Assembly (NCBI GenBank): GCA_964511535.1
Contig: CAZEFW010000020.1
Location: forward strand, 15,273 to 79,272
Length of the DNA stretch: 64,000 bases
Source of the DNA: CAZCFB01 sp964511535
GTDB taxonomy: Bacteria; Myxococcota_A; Polyangia; GCA-2747355; CAZCFB01
Direction of reading: 5' to 3'
Both the position numbers and the translations under genes were made by a program. The notes under the pieces were generated by a model, which was not told the origin of the DNA, ran no database searches, and saw only the letters and a program-made list of their open reading frames with translations. Shown here piece by piece: positions 43,173 to 51,957 of the stretch. How positions within the stretch are numbered: position 1 is the stretch's first letter; each line of letters starts with the position of its first letter.

Positions 43173-44921
43173 TCAGCGCTTCACCTGCAGCACGTAGATG
43201 CCGCTCTGGCCGCGGAACCCCACGTACTTGAACTTGCGCAGGGACGGGCGCAGGCGGGCCACGATGTGCTCCTTGTCATGCTCCCAGAAGAACGCGCGCC
43301 AGCTCGGGTGGTTGCCAGGGTTCATCGGGTCGCGCCAGAAGAAGTCGGCCAGGTGGGTGACGGGGCCGCCGGTGATGTACTCGTGCACCCGATCGCGCTT
43401 GAGGTAGTTGTGGAAGTAGGCGGCGCTGTTGATCACGCCGTCCAGGTTCACCACCCGGCGGTCGCTGAAGTAGCCCAGGGTGCCCGCCCACCAGGAGCCG
43501 ATGACCGCCCGCTCGTCGAAGGTGCGGTTCAGGTAGCGAGCGGCGTCGTAGCGGCACTTGCGGAAGCTCTGCTCCGCGGGGCGGCGCAGCTTGTCGTAGC
43601 GCGCCTTGCCGTCGGCGACCCCGCGGTGTCCCAGGTAGCCCAGAGGCAACAGCGCCAGGGCCGCGCCCAGGGCGGCCGTGGCGGGGCGCAGCCTGGACCG
43701 CAGCAGCCGGTTGAGCAGCGCGCCGAGGTCGGCCAGCAGCGCCGCCGGGCCGAGGATCAGCAGCGCGGTGTAGAGCACCGCCATGGGGAAAAAGTAGTGA
43801 TAGTTCCAGTGGCCGGCCGAGCGGTAGACGAAGTAGATGTACAGCCCGTGGCCTGCCACGCCCAGGGCGACGCCGCCCAGCAGGATCAGGCCCAGGCGGT
43901 TGCGCCGGGCGCGGCGGCTCCAGGCCAGCCGGAGCAGCAAGAAGAGCAGCGCCACGCCGGGGGCCACCAGATCGGGCAGGATGCGCTGGATCGTCTCGGG
44001 CTGACCGGTGGGGCGGGGCCACTGCAGCAGGTCGAGGGTGCGGGGCACGCCGCGCCACTGTTCCGTGGCGATCCAGTCGCGCGGGTTGGCGGTGTAGGTC
44101 GAGGCGACCCACTTCTTGACCAGGCCGCTCACCGGCACCGGGGAGCCCTGGGTGGCCCAGGCCCAGACCATGAACGGCACGATGAGGCACACGGCGGGCA
44201 GGGCGATCCAGGCGGCCCGGGCGACCCGGGCGCGGAGACTTCCCGGGGCCCACAGCGCCACTGCGACGCAGAAGGGAAACAGCACCATGGCCACGTCGGT
44301 GCGCGCCAGCACCGTGAGGCCCAACAAGGCGCCCAGCCCGAGGCAGGCCCGGCGGTCGCCGGCCAGGATGCGCTGCCCACGCCAGGCCCACATGGCGCAC
44401 AGGCCGGCCAGGCAGGCCAGCAAGGCGGGCGTCTCCAGGCCCCCCTGCAGGATCTGCAAGAAGTACGGGTTGAACGCCACCATGGCGCACAACAGGAGCG
44501 CGGCCCCGTATCCCGCCAGCCGGGACATCGCGAAGAAGAGCAGCACCATGGACAGGGCGCCCAGCGCCGTCGCCAGGCAGAGCATGGCGCTCAGGCCCCG
44601 GCCCGGGTCGTCGGTGAACCAGAAGATCGGCGTCAGCAATCCCGCCCAGAGCGGCTGGAACCCGGTGGTGGGGTTGACCCGGTCGAAGGTCGCGCCGTGG
44701 CCGCGGGCGATGTTCCGCGCCACCTGCAAGTAGTAGTAGCCGTCGTCGATGACCACGTTCCACGACACGGCCTCGTCCGTGGGGATGGCCGCCACGTTGA
44801 AGCCCTTGAAGCAGAAGAAGGCCACCAGCAGCGCCAGCACGGCCCAGCTGACCAGTCCCGCGCCGCGGCGGGAGGCGTCGCCGGGAAGTACGGCCGGTGG
44901 GGGGGGCTCGTGGGGAGGCAT
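43173..44921 (-). CDS. GT-C type polytopic glycosyltransferase-like membrane protein
   Basis: A 582-residue protein with about 10-12 hydrophobic helices in the first 430 residues and a soluble C-terminal domain of about 130 residues. The first outer loop has DDGYYYLQVARNIARGHG and NPTTGFQPLW, the pattern of ArnT/PMT-related (GT-C fold, GT39-like) enzymes that use polyprenyl-linked sugars on the outer face of the inner membrane. Acceptor and donor are unknown. The ATG at 44921 is preferred, because the extension to 44966 would be encoded by the A-rich tract. No glycan cluster surrounds it. Confidence 0.75.
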   Translation of the reverse strand: MPPHEPPPPAVLPGDASRRGAGLVSWAVLALLVAFFCFKGFNVAAIPTDEAVSWNVVIDDGYYYLQVARNIARGHGATFDRVNPTTGFQPLWAGLLTPIFWFTDDPGRGLSAMLCLATALGALSMVLLFFAMSRLAGYGAALLLCAMVAFNPYFLQILQGGLETPALLACLAGLCAMWAWRGQRILAGDRRACLGLGALLGLTVLARTDVAMVLFPFCVAVALWAPGSLRARVARAAWIALPAVCLIVPFMVWAWATQGSPVPVSGLVKKWVASTYTANPRDWIATEQWRGVPRTLDLLQWPRPTGQPETIQRILPDLVAPGVALLFLLLRLAWSRRARRNRLGLILLGGVALGVAGHGLYIYFVYRSAGHWNYHYFFPMAVLYTALLILGPAALLADLGALLNRLLRSRLRPATAALGAALALLPLGYLGHRGVADGKARYDKLRRPAEQSFRKCRYDAARYLNRTFDERAVIGSWWAGTLGYFSDRRVVNLDGVINSAAYFHNYLKRDRVHEYITGGPVTHLADFFWRDPMNPGNHPSWRAFFWEHDKEHIVARLRPSLRKFKYVGFRGQSGIYVLQVKR

Positions 44922-44942
44922 GGAGGCGGAGGTTACCAGGTG

Positions 44943-44987
44943 GCAAAAACAAAAAACAAAGAACAAGGAACAAAAAAATGAAAATGG
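44943..44987. repeat. A-rich low-complexity tract
   Basis: A 45-base stretch of A with scattered C and G (units like AAAGAACAAGGAACAAA), sharply different from the high-GC surroundings. It lies just upstream of the GT-C gene and 66 bases before the SDR gene, so it may be part of a promoter region or a bent-DNA element. Confidence 0.6.
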
Positions 44988-45052
44988 GCGCCGGTGACGG
45001 CCCTGGCGGCGGATAATCGGGCTTTCAAATTATCAACCATCGGGAGGACGGG

Positions 45053-45868
45053 ATGGCGCGGAAGGCGGTCTTGATCACGGGGGCTTCGAGCGGGATCGGC
45101 GTGGCGGCGGCGCGGGTGTTTGCAGCGCAGGGCGACCGGCTGGTGCTGTCCGCCAGGCGGGAGGAGCGGTTGCAGGAGCTGGCCGAGGAGCTGCGCCGGC
45201 GCGGGGGCGAGGCCATGGTGGAGGTCGCGGACCTGGCGGATCCTGCGGCGGCGCCCGAGCTGGCGGCCCGGGCGGAGGCGCGGCTCGGGCGGGTGGACGT
45301 GCTAGTCAACAACGCCGGCTTCGGGGCCCAGCGCCGGTACGAGGAGAGCGACGAGCAGCTGACGGCGAGCATGTTCCAGGTTAACGTGCTGTCCGCCATG
45401 GCCCTGACCCGGGCCCTGGTGGAGGGCATGAAGACCCGGGGCAGCGGCGCCGTGGTCAACGTGGCCTCCGTGGGCGGGCTGGTGGCCCACCCCCTCAACG
45501 TGGCGTACTGCGCCAGCAAACATGCCCTGGTGGGATTCTCCCGCTCCCTGCGGCTGGAGCTGAGCGGCACCGGCGTGCGGGTGGTGGCCGTCTGCCCGGG
45601 CGCCACCCGTACGGAGTTCTTCGACGTGGCCCGGGGGGAGATCCCATTCGACGCCATGATCGAGCGGTTCGCGGCCCCGCCGGAGGTGGTGGCAGACGCC
45701 ATCGTGCGCGCCGCGGACTCCCGCCGCGCCCTGATCTTCCCCACCCTCTCCGCCTGGTTCATGTGCTGGGCCGATCGGTGGCTGCCCTGGGCCAGCCAGG
45801 CCGGAAACCTGCGCTACCGTGACCAGGTGCTCCAGCTTCAAGCGGGGCAGGAGAAAAATCGCGCCTGA
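45053..45868 (+). CDS. Short-chain dehydrogenase/reductase
   Basis: A 271-residue SDR with a Rossmann fold for NAD(P): TGASSGIGVAAAR near the N terminus, NNAG in VLVNNAGFG, the catalytic Ser in NVASVGG and the Tyr-Lys pair in YCASKHAL. Arg residues after the first beta strand (SARREER) suggest NADPH preference. The substrate is not predictable. Relatives are often general carbonyl reductases. GGGAGG lies six bases before the ATG. It is followed by 44 bases and then the helicase-like gene, with no obvious functional link. Confidence 0.9.
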   Translation: MARKAVLITGASSGIGVAAARVFAAQGDRLVLSARREERLQELAEELRRRGGEAMVEVADLADPAAAPELAARAEARLGRVDVLVNNAGFGAQRRYEESDEQLTASMFQVNVLSAMALTRALVEGMKTRGSGAVVNVASVGGLVAHPLNVAYCASKHALVGFSRSLRLELSGTGVRVVAVCPGATRTEFFDVARGEIPFDAMIERFAAPPEVVADAIVRAADSRRALIFPTLSAWFMCWADRWLPWASQAGNLRYRDQVLQLQAGQEKNRA

Positions 45869-45912
45869 CACACAATATGTGGGGCAAAAAGTAGCCCGCG
45901 GATCTTTCCCTG

Positions 45913-47382
45913 GTGTATGTTGAAAAACGAGCCAGGGCGCAGGTCAGGGTAACTACAAACAGACATCGGAAAACAGGGGCGCAGGTGGAAGCTCCATCTC
46001 TCGAGATCCAGGTCGAGTCGGACATCCTCGTTGACAGCGGGGCAGCATCGCGGCCGTTGATGGACGTCATCCGCCGGCAGCTGCGGCAGCGCGGCGGCCG
46101 GCAGCGCAAGGCCCTCGGCAACGGAGAAATCCCTGTCATTCTGGAGACTCGCGACGGCAAGCACCGCATGCCCCAGGGGCTGCTGCCCCTGGTGACCGAG
46201 GCTTGCATCCGCAAGCGGGTGCCCTACAAGGTGGAGGACCTGCGCCAGGTGGTGCCCTGCTCGTCACCGCTGCGCTGCGTGAGCCAGCTGGCCGGCGCCG
46301 AGGAGGCCACGCTCAAGCAGCTGCTCAAGCGCGAGTGCGGCATCCTGGTGGCGCCGCGCGACAGCCTGGAGCCCATCGCCGCCGACCTGCTCACCCGCCG
46401 CCAGCAGCGCACCCTGGTGCTGGCCCGCGGCCGGGACGGCGTGGCGCGCTGGCTCGAGGCGCTGGCACGCGCCCTGGACCTGGCCCACCCCGACATCACG
46501 CCGCTGTCCGGGGCGCAGCCCGAGACCCGGGTGGTGGTGGCCCGCTACCGGGACATGCGCAACCGTGACTTTGCGCCGCTGAACCGGGATTTTGGCATGG
46601 TTGTGTTCGACGGGTTGCACCGGGTGGAGGCCGCGCTGGTGACCGGCGCCATCCGCGCCGCGCGGGCGCGCTACCTGCTCGGGCTGGCCGAGGCGCCGGA
46701 GCGCGAGGATGGCCTGCAGGACCAGATCTTCCTCGCCCTGGGGGGCGATGCCAAGCGGCTGGAGCCGCCGCCGTCCGCCCTGTCCAAGCTCGCCCTGGCC
46801 CACCGCGCTCGGCTGACCGACTTCCACTTCGACTATCAGGGACGGTCACAGTACCAGGCCCTGGTCGCCGCCCTGGCCAGGGATGAGGACCGGGCCGCCA
46901 TGATCAGCGCCGACCTGCAGCGTGAGGCCGCCGCAGGTCACCCCTGCGTCGTGCTGTCGGACCGCAGGGACCACCTCGAGCGTCTGGCCCGGACCCTCGA
47001 GGAGGCCGGGCTGGAAGTCGGGTGCCTGACCAGCAGCGTTCGCCCCGCCGAACGCCGCCGGCTGGTGGAGCGCCTGGAGCGTGGGGAGCTGACAGTGCTG
47101 CTCTCCATGAGGCAGATTGCCCAGGAGATGCTGGAGACCGCGCGCTTCAGCAGGCTGTACCTCACCTTCCCGTTCAAGCACCTGCAGCGGCTCGGCCGGG
47201 TCATCGACCACCTGCTGACGCCATTCCCGGGCCAGACCGACGCGGTGTTGGTGGACTACAACGACCACAAGGTCGCCCCCCTCGAGCGCTCCTTCGCCGA
47301 GCGCCAGCAGACGGTACGCAAGCTGTGCAAGAAGGCCGACAAAGATCGGCGCGCCGAGGCGCAGCTCGATCTGCCGTTTTAG
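45913..47382 (+). CDS. SF2 helicase homologue with eroded ATPase motifs
   Basis: A 489-residue protein that follows the domain order of the Ssl2/RAD25-like SF2 helicases (COG1061 type), but the ATPase motifs are degenerate. The Walker A region reads GILVAPRDSLEP where active relatives have a GKT-type P-loop. The DECHH box is replaced by VVFDGLHRV. The motif III region TATPYRKDG has become LAEAPEREDGLQ. In the second RecA domain the motif VI arginines appear incompletely kept (QRLGRVIDHL). The ending DYNDHKVAPLERSFAERQQTV still fits the family. It begins at a GTG with no clear ribosome site. The reading frame is intact over its full length, so a conserved non-catalytic role is likely. Confidence 0.75.
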   Translation: MYVEKRARAQVRVTTNRHRKTGAQVEAPSLEIQVESDILVDSGAASRPLMDVIRRQLRQRGGRQRKALGNGEIPVILETRDGKHRMPQGLLPLVTEACIRKRVPYKVEDLRQVVPCSSPLRCVSQLAGAEEATLKQLLKRECGILVAPRDSLEPIAADLLTRRQQRTLVLARGRDGVARWLEALARALDLAHPDITPLSGAQPETRVVVARYRDMRNRDFAPLNRDFGMVVFDGLHRVEAALVTGAIRAARARYLLGLAEAPEREDGLQDQIFLALGGDAKRLEPPPSALSKLALAHRARLTDFHFDYQGRSQYQALVAALARDEDRAAMISADLQREAAAGHPCVVLSDRRDHLERLARTLEEAGLEVGCLTSSVRPAERRRLVERLERGELTVLLSMRQIAQEMLETARFSRLYLTFPFKHLQRLGRVIDHLLTPFPGQTDAVLVDYNDHKVAPLERSFAERQQTVRKLCKKADKDRRAEAQLDLPF

Positions 47383-47414
47383 CTTTCAACAATCAACGGA
47401 GTAGATCCCGGGCC

Positions 47415-47456
47415 ATTTTGGCATTCCGGCGTTCTGGCATTCTGGCATTCTGGCAT
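47415..47456 (+). repeat. Short tandem repeat TTCTGGCA and variants
   Basis: Four or five imperfect copies of an octamer TTCTGGCA, beginning with TTTTGGCATTCCGGCG and ending with three nearly perfect units. They lie between the helicase-like gene and glgX. This is a second octamer array, after the TTCTGAAC array near 28.9 kb. Confidence 0.7.
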
Positions 47457-47483
47457 ACGGCGGCAGCGCAGCGGCCGCCGTAT
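47455..47483 (+). terminator. Perfect 10-bp hairpin just upstream of glgX
   Basis: ATACGGCGGC and GCCGCCGTAT pair perfectly around a 9-base loop, followed by TTTG. It ends 16 bases before the glgX ATG, so it may terminate the upstream transcript or lower access to the glgX start. Confidence 0.45.
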
Positions 47484-47499
47484 TTGCTATGCTGCCTCG

Positions 47500-49641
47500 A
47501 TGCTCCGCCTCTCACTAGGCCGCCCCTATCCTCTCGGCGCCACGGTCACCGCCGATGGGATCAACTTCGCGGTCTTCTCGCGTAACGCCACGGCCATGTA
47601 CCTGGAGCTGTTCAACGTGCCCGGCGAGGCGGAGCCGGGCGAGTCGTTCCGGCTGCACCCGGTGAGCAACCGCACCGGCGATGTTTGGCACCTGTTCGTG
47701 CATGGCGTGGCGGATGGTCAGCTGTACGGCTGGCGCGCCGACGGCCCCTACGATCCCGACGGTGAAGGGCACCGGTTCAACGTCAACAAGCTGCTGGTGG
47801 ACCCCTTCGCCCGGGCCGTGCAGGGGCGCTACGACATGGACCGGGAGGAGCTTTACGGCTACGACCCCCGCTCTCCCGACGGAGACCTCTCCTTCTCACA
47901 CCTCGACAGCGCCCCGTGGGCCGCGCGCTCGGTGGCCCTGGGCGACGATCACTTCGACTGGGAGGACACCCGCCGCCCGTGCACGCCCCTGGAGCGGTCC
48001 GTGATCTACGAGGTGCACGTGGACGCCCTGACCGCCCACCCCTCGTCCGACGTGGAGCACCCGGGCACCTACCTCGGCTTGACCCACAAGATCCCGTACC
48101 TCAAGTCCCTCGGCGTGACCGCGGTGGAGCTGCTGCCCGTGCACGAGTTCAACGGCGGCGAGCGCACTGGCCATGACCCCATCACCGGCGCCCCGCTCTC
48201 CAACTACTGGGGCTACAACACCCTCGCCTTCTTCGCGCCCGAGAAGCGCTTCGCCACCGAGCCCGCCGCCCGCGCGGCGGTGACCGAGTTCAAGCGCATG
48301 GTGCGCGCCATGCACCGGGCCGGGCTGGAGGTGATCCTGGACGTGGTGTTCAACCACACCATCGAGGGCGACGAGCGCGGCCCCACCCTCGGCTTCCGCG
48401 GGCTGGACAACACGGTCTACTACATGCTCGACGGCGGCCGCCGGTACCGCAACTACAGCGGCGTGGGCAACACGGTCAACTGCAACCACCCGGTGGTCAA
48501 GCAGCTGATCCTCGACTGCCTGCGCCACTGGGTGGTGGAGATGCAGGTGGACGGCTTCCGCTTCGATCTGGCCACCATCCTGGGCCGCGACGGGCGCGGC
48601 GAGTGGATCGACGACCTCGGGCTGCTCTACGACATCGGCGGCGACCCGGTGCTGCGCGGGTGCAAGCTCATCGCCGAGTCGTGGGACGCCGAGGGCATGT
48701 ACAAGGTGGGCGGGTTCCCCCCCGGCTGGGCCGAGTGGAACGGGCGCTGTCGCGACGACCTGCGCCGCTTCGTGCGCGGTGACCACGGCATGGTGCGCCA
48801 GCTCGCCTGGCGGCTGGGCGGCAGCCTCGACCTGTTCGGCGGCAAGGACAGCCCCACCGGCAGCATCAACTTCGTCACCGCCCACGACGGCTTCACCCTG
48901 CGCGACCTGGTGAGCTACGAGCGCAAGCACAACCAACGCAACGGCGAGCAGAACAGGGACGGCGCCTCGGAGAATTTCTCCAGCAACTGGGGCGAGGAGG
49001 GCGAGACGGACGATCCGGCGCTGCGGCTGCTGCGCCTGCGCCAGGCCAAGAACCTGATGCTCGCCCTGCTCATCAGCCGCGGCACGCCGATGATCCTGGG
49101 CGGGGACGAGCGCTGGCACACCAAGGCGGGCAACAACAACACCTACTGCCAGGACAACGACCTGAGCTGGCTCGCCTGGGACCTGGACCGGGACGCGCGG
49201 GAGATGGAGCGCTTCGTCCGGCGGCTGATCCACCTGCGCCGGGCCCACCCTGCCCTGCGCCGCCCCAGCTTCGTCTCCCCTGACGATTCCGCCGGAGATG
49301 CGCACATCACCTGGCACGGGGTGGAGCCCGGGACGCCGGACTGGGGCCACCACTCGCGCAGCCTGGCGCTGCAGATCCACGGGCGCGACCCCGGCGCCGG
49401 TGGCGACCGTGACCGGGACTTCTACGCCGTCTTCTCATCCTGGACCGAGCCCCTGGTGTTCCGGCTGCCGCCGCCGGAGTCCGGCCAGGGCTGGCACCGC
49501 CTGGTGGACACCGCGCTCCCCTCGCCGGACGACATCGTGGACGAGGTGGGCGCCCTGCCGCTGGCGGCCGAGAATTACCTGGTGCAGCCCCGCGCCGCGA
49601 TCCTTCTGGCCTCGGACCCGCCCCGCAAAACCCGCCGATGA
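47500..49641 (+). CDS. glgX: Glycogen debranching enzyme GlgX
   Basis: A 713-residue GH13 isoamylase-type enzyme that removes alpha-1,6 branches from glycogen limit dextrins in the cytosol. An N-terminal beta domain (GINFAVFSRNATAMYLELF) is followed by the catalytic barrel: LDVVFNHT, the nucleophile in DGFRFDLA, the acid/base in AESWDAEG and VTAHDGFTL. Length is near that of E. coli GlgX (657) and archaeal TreX. The C-terminal domain is normal. No other glycogen gene is adjacent, so it may be part of a dispersed storage pathway. No good Shine-Dalgarno site precedes the ATG. Confidence 0.95.
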   Translation: MLRLSLGRPYPLGATVTADGINFAVFSRNATAMYLELFNVPGEAEPGESFRLHPVSNRTGDVWHLFVHGVADGQLYGWRADGPYDPDGEGHRFNVNKLLVDPFARAVQGRYDMDREELYGYDPRSPDGDLSFSHLDSAPWAARSVALGDDHFDWEDTRRPCTPLERSVIYEVHVDALTAHPSSDVEHPGTYLGLTHKIPYLKSLGVTAVELLPVHEFNGGERTGHDPITGAPLSNYWGYNTLAFFAPEKRFATEPAARAAVTEFKRMVRAMHRAGLEVILDVVFNHTIEGDERGPTLGFRGLDNTVYYMLDGGRRYRNYSGVGNTVNCNHPVVKQLILDCLRHWVVEMQVDGFRFDLATILGRDGRGEWIDDLGLLYDIGGDPVLRGCKLIAESWDAEGMYKVGGFPPGWAEWNGRCRDDLRRFVRGDHGMVRQLAWRLGGSLDLFGGKDSPTGSINFVTAHDGFTLRDLVSYERKHNQRNGEQNRDGASENFSSNWGEEGETDDPALRLLRLRQAKNLMLALLISRGTPMILGGDERWHTKAGNNNTYCQDNDLSWLAWDLDRDAREMERFVRRLIHLRRAHPALRRPSFVSPDDSAGDAHITWHGVEPGTPDWGHHSRSLALQIHGRDPGAGGDRDRDFYAVFSSWTEPLVFRLPPPESGQGWHRLVDTALPSPDDIVDEVGALPLAAENYLVQPRAAILLASDPPRKTRR

Positions 49642-49685
49642 GGGTGGGACAAAGGCCGTGCGTCTGAACACTTACCTGCTAGCGT

Positions 49686-50483
49686 ATGCAGGTCATGAAC
49701 ACACCCCAACCCGAGCCCCTGCGGGGCGCGTTCTGCTGGCGAGAGCTGGCCACGCCGGACCTCCAGGGAGCGAGCGCCTTCTACGGCGAGCTCATGGGCT
49801 GGGACGTCGGGCTGAACGGCGATGACGCCATCGCTGCCCGGGTGCTTTGCGGCGGCCGCGAGGTGGCCACCATGCGGCGCCCGCTCCAGGAGCTGGGGGA
49901 GGATGACGGCGAGGCGTGCTGGCTCAGCTTCATCTCCGTGGTCTCGGTGCAGGAGACCACCCGGCGCGCCCGGGACCTGGGCGGCGAGATCTTGTCGGCC
50001 AGGGCCGACATCCCGGGCTGCAAAGAGGCGGCGATCATCGCTGACCCGTCCGGGGCGCGGGTGGTGCTGTGCCATCGGGACCCGGCGCAGGCCATGGCCG
50101 CTCCGGGCGGCTCCCCTGGCACCTGCTGCTGGACCGAGCTGAGCACCCGCGATGCCCAGCGGGCCGCGGTGTTTTACGCGCAGCTCCTGGGCTGGAAGGC
50201 GCGGGTGGTGATGCACGAGAGCGCGCCGTCCACGCTGTTCCTGGTGGAGGACACCCCGGTGGCCGGGTTGCAGCAGCTCAACGGCGAGCCGCCCATCCCG
50301 TCCTCCAGCTGGGTGGTCAGCTTCGAGGTCGCCGACGCTGACGAGGCGGTGCGCCGAGCGCTTCACCTCGGCGGCCGGCAGCGCTCCGACATCTCCTCCA
50401 TCCCGTGCGTGGGCCGGACCGCGGACCTGGTGGACCCCCAGGGAGCGTCCTTCTCCATCCTCGAGCCGCACCGCGACGACTGA
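49686..50483 (+). CDS. Two-domain VOC (glyoxalase-fold) protein
   Basis: A 265-residue protein made of two vicinal-oxygen-chelate domains: about 10-128 (FCWRELATPDLQGASAFYGELMGWD) and about 138-262, beginning TCCWTELSTRDAQRAAVFY. The arrangement resembles the actinobacterial Cfp30B-like two-domain family, whose function is not settled. Metal ligands are not clearly conserved, so enzyme activity cannot be assumed. It follows glgX by 44 bases and precedes the amidohydrolase by 16. They may be co-transcribed, although no functional link is apparent. Confidence 0.85.
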   Translation: MQVMNTPQPEPLRGAFCWRELATPDLQGASAFYGELMGWDVGLNGDDAIAARVLCGGREVATMRRPLQELGEDDGEACWLSFISVVSVQETTRRARDLGGEILSARADIPGCKEAAIIADPSGARVVLCHRDPAQAMAAPGGSPGTCCWTELSTRDAQRAAVFYAQLLGWKARVVMHESAPSTLFLVEDTPVAGLQQLNGEPPIPSSSWVVSFEVADADEAVRRALHLGGRQRSDISSIPCVGRTADLVDPQGASFSILEPHRDD

Positions 50484-50499
50484 TCAGCGGTATCATCCG

Positions 50500-51339
50500 G
50501 TGGTGGATCATCTGCGCCAGCCCGCCGCCCCGGTCACGGTCGATTGCCATGTTCACCTGTTCCCCGAGCGGCTGTTCCGCGCCATCCGCAGGTGGTTCGC
50601 TCATGTGGGCTGGGAGATCCCGTACCCGCACAGGACTGCCGAGGTGCTCGACCTGCTGAGAGGCTGGGGCGTGCAGGAGGTGTGGGCCCTGACCTACGCC
50701 CACCGCCCGGGGGTGGCCGGGGGGGTCAACGCGTGGCTGGGAGAGCTGTGCCGTGCCGAGCCCATGGTGCGCGGCTTCTTCTCGGTCCACCCGGGGGACG
50801 ACGATCCGGGGGGGCTGGCGCTGGCTGCCCTGGACGAGCATGGCCTGAGCGGCCTTAAGCTCCACGCCGAGGTGCAGAAGCTGGCAGTGGACGACCGACG
50901 CCTCGACCCGGTGTTCGATCTTATGGAGGCGCGCGGGCGCCCCTGCGTGCTGCACACCGGCGACGCGCCCTACCCGGAGACCAAGCCCCACCTGGACGCC
51001 GCCCGCGTGGCCGAGCGCCTGCGCCGCAACCCGCGGCTCACCGCGGTCATAGCCCACCTGGGGGCCAACCAGACCGAGCAATACCTGGAGCTGTGCGGGC
51101 GATACCCGGGCCTGCACCTGGAGGTGTCTTTCACCAACTTCCCCGGCTCGTATGTGCCAGGCCAGGTGGACCTGGAGGCCCTCGGCGAGCACCGCGAGCG
51201 GCTCCTGTTCGGCTCCGATTTCCCGAACCTCACCTTCTCCTATGCTGACCAGGCGGATCGCTGGTGGGCGCTGGACTGGGTCAGGCAGGACGCGGAGGCG
51301 TTCTTCGGCGGCAGGGCAAAGAAATTGCTCCCGCGCTGA
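50500..51339 (+). CDS. Amidohydrolase-2 family protein (ACMSD-like)
   Basis: A 279-residue TIM-barrel metal-dependent hydrolase or decarboxylase. The metal-site order is present: DCHVHLF (HxH after strand 1), LKLHAEVQ, VLHTGD, IAHLG and the catalytic aspartate in FGSDFPN. Members of this family include 2-amino-3-carboxymuconate semialdehyde decarboxylase and aromatic acid decarboxylases, and the substrate here is unknown. Translation starts at a GTG 16 bases after the VOC gene. No clear ribosome site is present. Confidence 0.85.
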   Translation: MVDHLRQPAAPVTVDCHVHLFPERLFRAIRRWFAHVGWEIPYPHRTAEVLDLLRGWGVQEVWALTYAHRPGVAGGVNAWLGELCRAEPMVRGFFSVHPGDDDPGGLALAALDEHGLSGLKLHAEVQKLAVDDRRLDPVFDLMEARGRPCVLHTGDAPYPETKPHLDAARVAERLRRNPRLTAVIAHLGANQTEQYLELCGRYPGLHLEVSFTNFPGSYVPGQVDLEALGEHRERLLFGSDFPNLTFSYADQADRWWALDWVRQDAEAFFGGRAKKLLPR

Positions 51340-51349
51340 CTTTACACCG

Positions 51350-51378
51350 TTGACAAATTTAGTTACTCTGCTTACATA
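51350..51378 (+). promoter_or_regulatory. Promoter with perfect -35 ahead of a possibly leaderless lipoprotein gene
   Basis: TTGACA (51350-51355) and TACATA (51373-51378) are 17 bases apart. Transcription would begin at or near 51385, the first base of the next start codon. No ribosome site precedes that ATG. Confidence 0.45.
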
Positions 51379-51384
51379 AAAAAT

Positions 51385-51864
51385 ATGCAGAGTAAAATCA
51401 CATCAAAGACCACCCTCCTTGTTTTCTCCCTGACCCTGCTGGGGGCTGGCGGCTGCGTCACCGGTGGCGGGCTGACCCTGCGCAACACCTCCGACACCCT
51501 GGAGCACCAGGGCGCGAGCTACTCGGAGATGTTCAGCGCCACGCGGGACGCGCTGGACGAGCTCGGCATCACCCTGCGCTCCAGCCGGGACCAGCGGCTC
51601 ATCGTGGGGCAGATCCCCCCGTTCAAGGTCAAGGCGGTGTTCGAGCCCGAGTCCTCCGAGGTCCACCTGGAGGCCGTGGAGCTGGATCGCAACTGCTGGG
51701 ATCGCGACAGCCTGGCGCGTGAGTGGGTGCGCGCCTGCGAGGGCAACAAGGTCCGCCGCAAGGGTGTCAACACCATGGACATCGCCATCACCCAGTGGAC
51801 CGAGGCTGTGCGCGCCCGTATCCAGCGCGGCAGAGCCGTGGCCATGGCCCCTGCCAGCCGCTGA
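51385..51864 (+). CDS. Small lipoprotein of unknown function
   Basis: A 159-residue predicted lipoprotein with lipobox LGAGGC at about 20-24 and a complete signal peptide. The mature part is mostly alternating strands and helices with no motif I recognise. It contains two cysteines (NCWDRD and RACEG) that could pair. It has no Shine-Dalgarno sequence, and a promoter with perfect TTGACA ends seven bases before the ATG, so the mRNA may be leaderless. It precedes the cNMP-binding/GspE gene by 93 bases on the same strand. Confidence 0.7.
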   Translation: MQSKITSKTTLLVFSLTLLGAGGCVTGGGLTLRNTSDTLEHQGASYSEMFSATRDALDELGITLRSSRDQRLIVGQIPPFKVKAVFEPESSEVHLEAVELDRNCWDRDSLAREWVRACEGNKVRRKGVNTMDIAITQWTEAVRARIQRGRAVAMAPASR

Positions 51865-51957
51865 TCGCGCCCCTCCCTCTTCCCCGAGCGATCTTGAAAT
51901 AACCTCTGCCACCGGATAGCTTCGCCCCTGGCACTGCAACTCCAGGGAGGATCCCGC

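Noticed and set aside
43098..44981. 627-codon plus-strand ORF opposite the GT-C protein
   Set aside because: It is rich in Gly, Gln, Arg and His, as expected of antisense frames in high-GC DNA. The minus strand gives a coherent membrane protein.
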